The notes under the pieces: generated by a model | Databases searched by the model: none | Seen by the model: only the letters and a program-made list of their open reading frames with translations | Told to the model about the DNA's origin: nothing | Program-made: the position numbers and the translations under genes | From: Acidobacteriota bacterium | GTDB lineage: Bacteria; Acidobacteriota; Polarisedimenticolia; J045 | Direction: 5' to 3' | Assembly (NCBI GenBank): GCA_020350085.1 | Contig: CP070706.1 | Span: 1,006,039 to 1,012,721, forward strand | Length of the DNA: 6,683 nt | Shown: piece after piece, positions 1-5,365 of the stretch | Position numbering within the stretch: position 1 is the stretch's first letter | Layout of the letters: every line of letters starts with the position of its first letter

Positions 1-53
1 CGATCACCACCGAGATCATCGAGGTGGTCAGCGGGGCCGAGGCTCTCGGCTAG
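1..53 (+). CDS. atpG: ATP synthase F1 gamma subunit, C-terminal end only (partial)
   Basis: Only the last 16 codons and the stop (TAG, 51-53) are in the window, read in the frame beginning at base 3. The peptide ITTEIIEVVSGAEALG matches the conserved C-terminal helix of F1 gamma, which typically ends in an I-T-x-E-(I/L)-x-E-(I/V)-V-x-G-A pattern. Gamma is the rotating central stalk, and its C-terminal helix sits inside the alpha3-beta3 ring. The complete atpD 32 bases downstream supports this reading, since atpG-atpD-atpC is the usual bacterial order. The start and most of the gene lie outside the window. Confidence 0.9.
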   Translation, partial: ITTEIIEVVSGAEALG

Positions 54-85
54 GCCGGCCCGCACGGGAATGATAAGAGGACCCT

Positions 86-1522
86 ATGCAGAACGTCGGC
101 AAGGTCATTCAGGTCATCGGCCCCGTGGTCGATGTCGCCTTTTCCGAGGGACGCGAGCCGGAAATCTACACGGCGCTGGACGTCGCAGACGATGGCAAGG
201 ACACCGGCATACCCGTCAGTGTGACGCTCGAAGTCCAGCAGCATCTCGGCGAAGGGCTCGTGCGCTGCGTGGCGCTGCTGCCGACCGATGGCATGGTCCG
301 CGGCATGGACGCCGTGGATACGGGCGCGCAGATCACCGTGCCGGTCGGCCGTCAGACCCTCGGCCGCGTGCTCAACGTGTTGGGTGACCCAGTAGACGAG
401 ATGGGGCCGGTCGAGGCCAAAGATCGCTGGCCGATTCACCGGCACGCTCCCACCTTCGAAGACCAGTCGACGCAGATCGAGATGTTCGAGACCGGAATCA
501 AGGTCGTCGATCTGCTCGAGCCGTACATGAAGGGCGGGAAAACGGGCCTGTTCGGCGGTGCCGGCGTCGGCAAGACCGTCCTGATCATGGAGCTGATCCA
601 CAACGTCGCGATGAAGCACGGCGGATTTTCCGTCTTCAGCGGCGTCGGGGAACGCACCCGCGAAGGCAACGACCTGTGGATCGAGATGCAAGAGGGTGGC
701 GTGATCGTCGCCGGCGATCCCGAGAACTCGAAAGCCGCGCTCGTCTACGGCCAGATGACCGAACCACCCGGAGCGCGCCTCCGCGTCGGGCTTACCGGGC
801 TCACGGTCGCGGAGTACTTCCGCGACATGGAGGGCCAGGACGTTCTGCTGTTCATCGACAACATCTTCCGCTTCACCCAGGCCGGCTCGGAAGTTTCCGC
901 GCTGCTCGGCCGGATGCCGTCCGCGGTCGGATATCAGCCGACGCTGGCGACGGAAATGGGCGAGCTCCAGGAGCGGATCACCTCGACAAAACGGGGTTCG
1001 ATCACCTCGGTGCAGGCGATCTACGTGCCGGCGGACGATTACACCGACCCAGCGCCCGCCACGACGTTCGCGCACCTCGACGCCTCGACGACGCTCAGCC
1101 GGCAAATCTCCGAGCTGGGAATCTACCCGGCGGTCGACCCGCTGACGTCGACGAGCCGCATCCTCGACCCGCGGATTCTCGGCGAGCAGCATTACCGCAC
1201 CGCGCGCGACGTGCAGCAGGTGCTCCAGCGCTACAAGGAGCTGCAAGACATCATCGCGATTCTCGGCATGGACGAGCTGAGCGAGGACGACAAGATCACG
1301 GTGGCGCGCGCGCGCAAGCTGCAGCGCTTCCTCAGCCAGCCGTTCTTCGTCGCCGAGCAGTTCACCGGTCTCGAAGGGCGATACGTCGAGCTGGCGGACA
1401 CGATCAAGGGTTTCCGCGAGATCGTCGATGGCAAGCACGACGATCTGCCCGAACAAGCGTTTCTGTACGTCGGCACGATCGAGGAAGCCGTCGAGAAGGG
1501 CAAGAAGATCAAGGCAGCCTAG
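86..1522 (+). CDS. atpD: ATP synthase F1 subunit beta (catalytic)
   Basis: Full-length beta subunit (478 aa), the catalytic subunit of the cytoplasmic F1 head that makes ATP from ADP and phosphate as gamma turns. The N-terminal beta-barrel (about 1-80) is followed by the nucleotide-binding domain. That domain has the P-loop GGAGVGKT at 157-164 (K163 binds phosphates), the GERTREGND motif with catalytic glutamate E189, and the Walker B strand LLFIDN with D258. The YVPADDYTDPAP segment is intact. The C-terminal helical domain carries the epsilon/gamma-contacting loop as DELSEDD (396-402), with Asp in place of the usual second Glu. The ATG at 86 is preceded by an AGAGGA Shine-Dalgarno (76-81). 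A few extra residues lie in the loop after GERTREGND (around VAGDPENSKAA) compared with E. coli. It lies 32 bases after atpG and 57 before atpC. The identification is secure. Confidence 0.98.
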   Translation: MQNVGKVIQVIGPVVDVAFSEGREPEIYTALDVADDGKDTGIPVSVTLEVQQHLGEGLVRCVALLPTDGMVRGMDAVDTGAQITVPVGRQTLGRVLNVLGDPVDEMGPVEAKDRWPIHRHAPTFEDQSTQIEMFETGIKVVDLLEPYMKGGKTGLFGGAGVGKTVLIMELIHNVAMKHGGFSVFSGVGERTREGNDLWIEMQEGGVIVAGDPENSKAALVYGQMTEPPGARLRVGLTGLTVAEYFRDMEGQDVLLFIDNIFRFTQAGSEVSALLGRMPSAVGYQPTLATEMGELQERITSTKRGSITSVQAIYVPADDYTDPAPATTFAHLDASTTLSRQISELGIYPAVDPLTSTSRILDPRILGEQHYRTARDVQQVLQRYKELQDIIAILGMDELSEDDKITVARARKLQRFLSQPFFVAEQFTGLEGRYVELADTIKGFREIVDGKHDDLPEQAFLYVGTIEEAVEKGKKIKAA

Positions 1523-1538
1523 TTAACTGCTGTGTTGC

Positions 1539-1556
1539 GGCGGGGCTTGCCCCGCC
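1539..1556. repeat. Perfect GC-rich hairpin between atpD and atpC
   Basis: The bases GGCGGGG-CTTG-CCCCGCC form a perfect 7-bp stem with a four-base loop (8 bp with a two-base loop). It lies 17 bases after the atpD stop and ends 24 bases before the atpC start. No T-run follows, so it is not a normal intrinsic terminator. It resembles the short palindromic intergenic units (REP-like) that many GC-rich genomes scatter through operons, or it could stabilise the upstream mRNA or tune expression between subunits. Only one clear copy is in this window, so its status as a dispersed repeat is a guess. Confidence 0.6.
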
Positions 1557-1564
1557 AGCGACTT

Positions 1565-1570
1565 GAGGAA
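1565..1570 (+). promoter_or_regulatory. Ribosome binding site deciding the atpC start
   Basis: GAGGAA lies nine bases upstream of the GTG at 1580. An upstream in-frame GTG at 1532 has no such site. Using it would translate the hairpin at 1539-1556 and add 16 residues (including RRGLPRQR) that are foreign to epsilon subunits. The start at 1580 is therefore preferred. Confidence 0.7.
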
Positions 1571-1579
1571 ACGCCGAAC

Positions 1580-1987
1580 GTGCTACCGCACAAGATTCAG
1601 CTCGAGATCGTCACCCCGGAGCGACGCGTCGTCTCCCGGGAAGTCGACGAAGTCATCCTGCCGGGCGAGGTGGGATCGTTCGGTGTCTTGCCGGGTCACG
1701 CTCCCCTGCTAGCGGCGCACGCACCCGGCGTGGCGCGGGTTCGCGGCGGAGGCCGCGACGACGTGATGGCGATCAGCTCGGGATACGCGGAGGTCCTTCC
1801 GGACCGAGTGATCGTCCTCGCTCAGACGTGCGAACGGGCCGAGGAGATCGACACGGAGCGCGCTCGCACTGCGGTCAGCCGCTATGAGAGAATGCTGAGA
1901 GAGAACCCGGAGTCCGACCCTGACGTCATCCGGTTCAAGTTGAGCAAGCATCTCGCGCGACTTTCGGCTTCACAAACGAACCCGTGA
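1580..1987 (+). CDS. atpC: ATP synthase F1 subunit epsilon
   Basis: Epsilon subunit (135 aa from the GTG at 1580), part of the central stalk of F1. It couples gamma to the c-ring and can inhibit ATP hydrolysis. The N-terminal beta-sandwich (about 4-85) shows the family signatures LEIVTPER (8-15), DEVILPGEVGSFGVLPGHAPLL (23-44) and the SSGYAEV strand (66-72). The C-terminal two-helix domain (about 88-130) is present, so this is a full-length form rather than a truncated one. It contains IDTERA (90-95), which fits the I/L-D-x-x-R-A motif linked to ATP binding in Bacillus-type epsilon subunits. The length is normal for the family. The gene is in the standard place after atpD, and the next gene starts 38 bases downstream. 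Confidence 0.95.
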   Translation: MLPHKIQLEIVTPERRVVSREVDEVILPGEVGSFGVLPGHAPLLAAHAPGVARVRGGGRDDVMAISSGYAEVLPDRVIVLAQTCERAEEIDTERARTAVSRYERMLRENPESDPDVIRFKLSKHLARLSASQTNP

Positions 1988-2012
1988 CGGGGTCGTGGCT
2001 CGGGCTTCCATC

Positions 2013-2020
2013 GAGGAGGT
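2013..2020 (+). promoter_or_regulatory. Ribosome binding site deciding the start of the substrate-binding protein
   Basis: GAGGAGGT is a near-perfect Shine-Dalgarno, five bases before the GTG at 2026. The frame is open further upstream to a GTG at 1984 that overlaps the atpC stop. That start would put this strong site inside the coding sequence and add 14 residues before the signal peptide. The GTG at 2026 is much better supported. Confidence 0.8.
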
Positions 2021-2025
2021 CTGAC

Positions 2026-3252
2026 GTGACAACCCGCCGATTCGTCGTGCTGGCCCGCAGAATCTCCCTTATTCCCAAGCTCGGTGTAGGCACTCTCGCA
2101 CCGGTCGCGCCACTCGCGATTCTCGTAGCCCTTGCCGGTCTCGCGATGATTTCGTGCGGGCCGCCGGCGCCGCTCGTCATTGGCGGCCTGATTCCGGAGA
2201 CGGGGACTGCCGCCGTGTACGGTCGCCCGATCCGCAAGGGAATGGATCTCGCTGTCGAGGAGCTGAACGCTGGCGGCGGGATCCTGGGTGGCCGGTCGCT
2301 GTTGGTCGACTACCACGACACCGGCACTCAGGGTGAGATTGCCGAGCGAGAGGCGATCGATCTGCTCGATTCAGGCGTCGCCGCCGTGATCGGACCGGCA
2401 GCCTCGTCCGTCGCGCTGCATCTCGTACCGCTGTTCAAGCAGCGTCAGATCGTCTTGCTCAGTCCGGCGGCCTCGAGTCCCGAGCTGACCTCGGAAGGCG
2501 GAGACTGGTTCTTTCGCGTTTACCCGAGCGACGTCGGTGAAGGCATTCGGATGGCGAATTTCTGCCGTGACATGGTGCTGTCGAAGGTCGCCGTCGTCGC
2601 GGTCGAGGACAGCTTCGGCAAGGGCGTCGCCGACATTTTCACGGACAGATACCAGGCGCCGACGAGGCGCGTCGTGTACCGCGAGGATTTCAGCGGGCGC
2701 CTGACGTCGGCGAAAGCGCGCGAGATCGCCCGCGAGCTGGCGCGCTCCGAAGCCGAGGCCGTCTACATCGCCGCCTACGTCGATGACATGGCGGACCTGC
2801 TGAAAGCTATCGATGCGGCCAAGCTCAATATCGCGCGGTTGGCCACTTCCGCCGTGACCAAGCAGCTCGTCGCCAAGACCGGCGAAGCCGCGGAAGGCCT
2901 GGTTTTCCCGCGCCCGGCCTTCGAGCTCGATAATCCTGCGCCTCAGTTTCAACAGTTCCTGTCTTCCTACCACGCGAAGTACGACGAGGAGCCGGACACG
3001 TTTGCCGTGCACGGCTACGATGCCGTCAAGGTCCTCGCTTTGGCGATCGACAAGGCCGGCGCACCGCGGCCGGCGGAGATCCGCAAGGAGCTGCTCAACC
3101 TCGATTACGACGGTGCCAGCGGCCACATCAACTTCGATCTCAACGGCGACGTCGTGCAGCACCCGCGCTTGTACGCCATCTATCACGGCGAAATCGTCTC
3201 TTACGAACGATTCCGCGAAGCGATGGTCGGCAAGTCTATACTCGCTCGTTGA
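2026..3252 (+). CDS. Periplasmic substrate-binding lipoprotein, Leu/Ile/Val-binding type (ABC transporter or sensor)
   Basis: A 408-aa member of the type I periplasmic binding protein family (LivJ/LivK-like, Peripla_BP_6). Its members capture branched-chain amino acids, amides or similar small molecules. The N-terminus has Arg-rich residues, then a hydrophobic stretch (about 22-43) ending in MISC with Cys44, a likely lipobox although Met at -3 is not ideal. The mature protein opens with GGLIPETG, then YGRPIRKGMDLAVEELNAGGG and GVAAVIGPAASS (G123-S128). The ligand-pocket segment SPAASSPELT (from S146) and the late FAVHGYDAVKVLA strand-helix (from F326) are typical of both lobes. No LivFGHM permease or ATPase genes are visible, so the partner is unknown. 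It sits 38 bases after atpC and 15 before rfaE2. The family call is strong; the ligand cannot be read from sequence. Confidence 0.9.
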   Translation: MTTRRFVVLARRISLIPKLGVGTLAPVAPLAILVALAGLAMISCGPPAPLVIGGLIPETGTAAVYGRPIRKGMDLAVEELNAGGGILGGRSLLVDYHDTGTQGEIAEREAIDLLDSGVAAVIGPAASSVALHLVPLFKQRQIVLLSPAASSPELTSEGGDWFFRVYPSDVGEGIRMANFCRDMVLSKVAVVAVEDSFGKGVADIFTDRYQAPTRRVVYREDFSGRLTSAKAREIARELARSEAEAVYIAAYVDDMADLLKAIDAAKLNIARLATSAVTKQLVAKTGEAAEGLVFPRPAFELDNPAPQFQQFLSSYHAKYDEEPDTFAVHGYDAVKVLALAIDKAGAPRPAEIRKELLNLDYDGASGHINFDLNGDVVQHPRLYAIYHGEIVSYERFREAMVGKSILAR

Positions 3253-3267
3253 CGCGGTTTAGTCTGG

Positions 3268-3765
3268 ATGACCGATCTCGTGAGCGCAGGTCGTCTCCTC
3301 AGTCTCGAGCACGCGATCGCGTGGCGAGCCGATCTGCGCCATCGCTCACGGCGTCTCGCCATGACGAACGGCTGCTTCGACCTGCTGCACGCCGGACACG
3401 TCTGCCTGCTGACAAAAGCTCGGTTGCTGGCCGACGCGCTGATCGTTGCGCTCAACGACGACGCGTCTGTTCAGCGACTCAAGGGCCCGTCCCGCCCGCT
3501 GGTCAACGAGGCCGAGCGGGCGGAGTTGCTCGCTGCTCTCGAGTTGGTCGATGCGGTCGTGCTGTTCGGCGAGGACACGCCGCTCGAGACGATCCTCGCG
3601 CTGCGACCCGACGTGCTGGTCAAAGGGGAGGACTGGCCGGACGAGTCGATCGTCGGTGCGGAGCAGGTGCGTCGCTGGGGAGGAGCCGTGGTCCGCGTCC
3701 CGCTCGCCGAGGGAATCTCGACCAGCGCCATCATCGAGACCATCGTCGAGCGCTACGGATCGTGA
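3268..3765 (+). CDS. rfaE2: D-glycero-beta-D-manno-heptose 1-phosphate adenylyltransferase (stand-alone RfaE domain II)
   Basis: A 165-aa cytoplasmic nucleotidyltransferase that uses ATP to convert D-glycero-beta-D-manno-heptose 1-phosphate to ADP-heptose, the precursor of LPS inner-core heptose. It corresponds to the C-terminal half of E. coli HldE, here as a separate protein of normal length for this form. The motif TNGCFDLLHAGHV (33-45) carries the HxGH signature (41-44) of this superfamily. LNDDASV and LKGPSRP follow, then VKGEDW (K119-W123) and GISTSAII (149-156), equivalent to the family's G-x-S-T-(T/S)-x-I-I. The ATG at 3268 has no clear Shine-Dalgarno and lies 15 bases after the upstream stop, so translational coupling is likely; a GTG at 3280 is an alternative start. 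The kinase partner (RfaE1/HldA-like) is not in the window. A related cytidylyltransferase is possible but less likely, given the whole motif set. Confidence 0.93.
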   Translation: MTDLVSAGRLLSLEHAIAWRADLRHRSRRLAMTNGCFDLLHAGHVCLLTKARLLADALIVALNDDASVQRLKGPSRPLVNEAERAELLAALELVDAVVLFGEDTPLETILALRPDVLVKGEDWPDESIVGAEQVRRWGGAVVRVPLAEGISTSAIIETIVERYGS

Positions 3766-3779
3766 GCGACAGGTGAGGT

Positions 3780-3800
3780 GGCGCGCCTTGCTGGCGCCCC
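3780..3800. terminator. Possible hairpin between convergent genes
   Basis: GCGCC (3783-3787) and GGCGC (3793-3797) form a 5-bp stem with loop TTGCT. Past one mismatch, two more G-C pairs can form (3780-3781 with 3799-3800). It lies in the 48-base gap between the converging stops of rfaE2 and the minus-strand gene, where a shared two-way terminator would be expected. No T-run is present on either strand, so intrinsic termination is weakly supported. Confidence 0.3.
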
Positions 3801-3813
3801 CGCCGTCAGCTCT

Positions 3814-4941
3814 TCATGGTTTGGCGACCGCGAACTGCACGGACTGGCTCGCTGACGTACCACTGTGATTGTCTTTGACCTGGATCTCCAGCTTGTAGTC
3901 CGTCTCGGGGTACTGTGCGACGATCGGCAGCTCCCAGGCTCTGACCAGCGCGGTCTGATGCTCAGCTTGGACGGGTCTCGCGACTTTCTGCCAGCCGGCC
4001 GCCAAGTCGCCCGGGTTCTTGGCGTAGAGCTGATAGGTCACGTCCACATCGGGCTGGCCGCTTTCTGCTTTGGCAGCGCCCAACACGACGTAAAAGATCC
4101 GCAGGCTCTCACCGTGCCGAACGGTGCTGCTCGCGCGCGGGACGACCTCGAATCCTCCGACGCGAAACGGCCCCGGTGGTACGTTCGTATCGAGCTGCTC
4201 CAGCGATTCGGCGATCACGACATTCGAGACGCGAAGCTGGTCGGAGCCGATCCGAGGAATGACCGCGTTTTCGGTGAAATGAGCCGTGAACTCCCCCGCG
4301 TCGGTCGCGAGTCCCGCGACGCCGACGTAGCGGCCCGGCGGGATCGAGCGCGAAGCCTGCGCGAGAACTCCAGCCGCCGTTTTTCGCGTGGCGAACGGGA
4401 AGTCCTCGTTGCCGAGCACCAAAGCCTCCTCGCTGTCATCGCGCCTTAGCATGGCGACCACCCGCTCGCCGTCGGAGAGCGACCTGTCGAGCGGGATCGT
4501 GACCGTCGCGAGCGTGGCCCCTTCCGCAGCGGGGTAGAACTGCCACTGGGGTTTCCACGGCGAGCCGATTCCGAGCTCCTCGCCGTTAAGCACCGCTTCA
4601 GCGGCCTCCCACAGAGGCAGCTGCCAAGCGTACGCTGCGGCCGCTATCAGGTCTTCACGCGACGGATCCTGGATGCCCGATGCGGTCTCCGACTCTGCCG
4701 CCTTCTCGCACTTCGTGTCGGGATAGAACAGCAGGGTCAGAGCGTCGCAGCGTCCCTCAGGATCGACAGTCTTTCGATCCTCTCTCGGAACGTTACCGAG
4801 CTCCGTCGTCCTGTCCGGATCTTGAGCGGCCGCCGGTGCCACTCCGAGCGGCCCGAGTGCCCCGAGTGCGACGAGGACGACCCTCACTACCGAAGACAAG
4901 ACAAGCCGCCGTTTTTCACTCATGTGCGAACACCGGATCAT
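3814..4941 (-). CDS. Exported protein of unknown function
   Basis: A 375-aa protein I cannot assign to a named family. The N-terminus has a charged region (to about residue 12), a hydrophobic core LVLSSVVRVVLVALGALG (13-30) and APAAAQ, which suggests signal peptidase I cleavage after Ala39. The mature protein starts with an acidic linker containing two cysteines, C65 and C78 (in GRCDALTL and DTKCEK), that could form a disulfide once exported. A helical stretch follows (EDLIAAAAYAWQLPLWEAAEAVL, which includes the only cluster of tryptophans near the N-terminus). The C-terminal half alternates polar and hydrophobic residues and ends DYKLEIQVKDNHSG...SVQFAVAKP, as in Ig-like or beta-sandwich domains; similar tails occur in exported GWxTD-type proteins, but no GWxTD motif is present. 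The start at 4941 has a good Shine-Dalgarno; the Met codon at 4923 is the alternative. The gene converges on rfaE2 and diverges from the next gene. Confidence 0.8.
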   Translation of the reverse strand: MIRCSHMSEKRRLVLSSVVRVVLVALGALGPLGVAPAAAQDPDRTTELGNVPREDRKTVDPEGRCDALTLLFYPDTKCEKAAESETASGIQDPSREDLIAAAAYAWQLPLWEAAEAVLNGEELGIGSPWKPQWQFYPAAEGATLATVTIPLDRSLSDGERVVAMLRRDDSEEALVLGNEDFPFATRKTAAGVLAQASRSIPPGRYVGVAGLATDAGEFTAHFTENAVIPRIGSDQLRVSNVVIAESLEQLDTNVPPGPFRVGGFEVVPRASSTVRHGESLRIFYVVLGAAKAESGQPDVDVTYQLYAKNPGDLAAGWQKVARPVQAEHQTALVRAWELPIVAQYPETDYKLEIQVKDNHSGTSASQSVQFAVAKP

Positions 4942-4948
4942 CGGCCAA

Positions 4949-4954
4949 ACCTCA
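4949..4954 (-). promoter_or_regulatory. Ribosome binding site of the minus-strand exported protein
   Basis: On the minus strand TGAGGT is followed by seven bases and then the ATG at 4941. The next in-frame ATG (4923) has no purine-rich site at a suitable distance. This favours the longer start, giving an N-region of about 12 residues before the hydrophobic core of the signal peptide. Confidence 0.6.
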
Positions 4955-5234
4955 CGGCGATGGCGGCCCGCTGCACAGTCACCGCACGCGACCGTCCATC
5001 AGCGACCAGACTGTACCACCGCAGCGTAGATTATTCATGGCTGTGGTCCCCCTGCGCGGCGCTGCGCGGCGAGGAGGCGAGCCCAGGTGACGACGAGGCC
5101 GTGGCGAGGCCCAAGAAAGCGCCTCGGCAGAGAGCCGGGCAGGCCGTGGGGACCCCAAGCCTCATCGGACGGGGCTCGCATCGGGGCGGGCTCGGCCCGC
5201 AAGGAGGGAAGCCCGGCTCGGACGTCTTACTTCC

Positions 5235-5263
5235 TGGACACCTGAAGTGCAGCGTGGAATCAT
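5235..5263 (+). promoter_or_regulatory. Possible sigma-70-type promoter for the right-hand gene
   Basis: TGGACA (5235-5240) matches five of six bases of the -35 consensus. After a 17-base spacer, AATCAT (5258-5263) matches four of six bases of the -10 consensus. Transcription would start near 5270 and leave a leader of about 95 bases before the ATG at 5366. A short inverted repeat (ACTTC 5229-5233 with GAAGT 5244-5248) overlaps the -35. It is a consensus match only, with no independent support. Confidence 0.3.
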
Positions 5264-5326
5264 ACGAGAACCTGCCGCCGTCTCCGCGGGAGGACGCTCG
5301 ACGGCCGATCGCCGCGGGCTCAACGC

Positions 5327-5346
5327 TGAGCTCGGAGCCGAGCTCA
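5327..5346 (+). promoter_or_regulatory. Perfect inverted repeat just upstream of a ribosome binding site
   Basis: TGAGCTCG (5327-5334) and CGAGCTCA (5339-5346) are exact inverted copies separated by GAGC, giving an 8-bp stem (9 bp with a two-base loop). It ends seven bases before the Shine-Dalgarno of the downstream gene and lies within its likely leader. It could be an operator, an mRNA-stabilising 5' hairpin, or a structure that affects ribosome access. It has no T-run, so it is not a terminator. Confidence 0.5.
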
Positions 5347-5353
5347 AAGCAAC

Positions 5354-5360
5354 GAGGAGT
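5354..5360 (+). promoter_or_regulatory. Ribosome binding site of the right-hand exported protein
   Basis: GAGGAGT lies five bases before the ATG at 5366. The ATG it points to opens directly into a typical signal peptide. This makes the start well supported and argues for the + strand reading of the region over the long antisense frame. Confidence 0.75.
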
Positions 5361-5365
5361 ACGCC

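Larger units (their letters stand above)
4942..5365. other. Divergent intergenic region, 424 bases, with nested inverted repeats
   Basis: No convincing protein gene fills this stretch. It should hold the promoters of both flanking genes. On the minus side, AATAAT (complement of 5030-5035) matches five of six bases of a -10 box, but no good -35 sits upstream of it. From 5045 to 5200 it is very GC-rich and holds several exact inverted repeats: 5077-5084 with 5172-5179 (8 bp), nested 5095-5099 with 5159-5163 (5 bp), nested 5105-5110 with 5121-5126 (6 bp), and a separate 6-bp hairpin at 5186-5200. Competing pairs are 5045-5051 with 5148-5154 and 5132-5140 with 5211-5219. There is also a tandem copy of TGCGCGGCG (5053 and 5063). 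High GC makes chance pairing common, so a structured RNA is only possible. Confidence 0.6.

Noticed and set aside
50..1456. Minus-strand open frame of 468 codons opposite atpD
   Set aside because: It is wholly antisense to an unmistakable beta subunit. Its product is dominated by Arg, His, Val, Leu, Asp and Glu with no family motif, as expected from the complement of a GC-biased gene.
676..1566. Plus-strand frame of 296 codons inside atpD
   Set aside because: It is an alternative frame of atpD with an Arg/Ala/Gly-rich product and no motif.
5045..5154. 6S RNA idea from the GGTCCCC/GGGGACC pair
   Set aside because: A single 7-bp closing pair around about 100 bases is not enough. The typical central bubble could not be laid out, and the pair conflicts with the nested stems at 5077-5179.
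5203..5219. Resemblance of GGAGGGAAGCCCGGCTC to the conserved 5' core of RNase P RNA
   Set aside because: The similarity is short and inexact. No matching 3' conserved region was seen, and the surrounding space lacks the expected helices, so an rnpB call is not supported.
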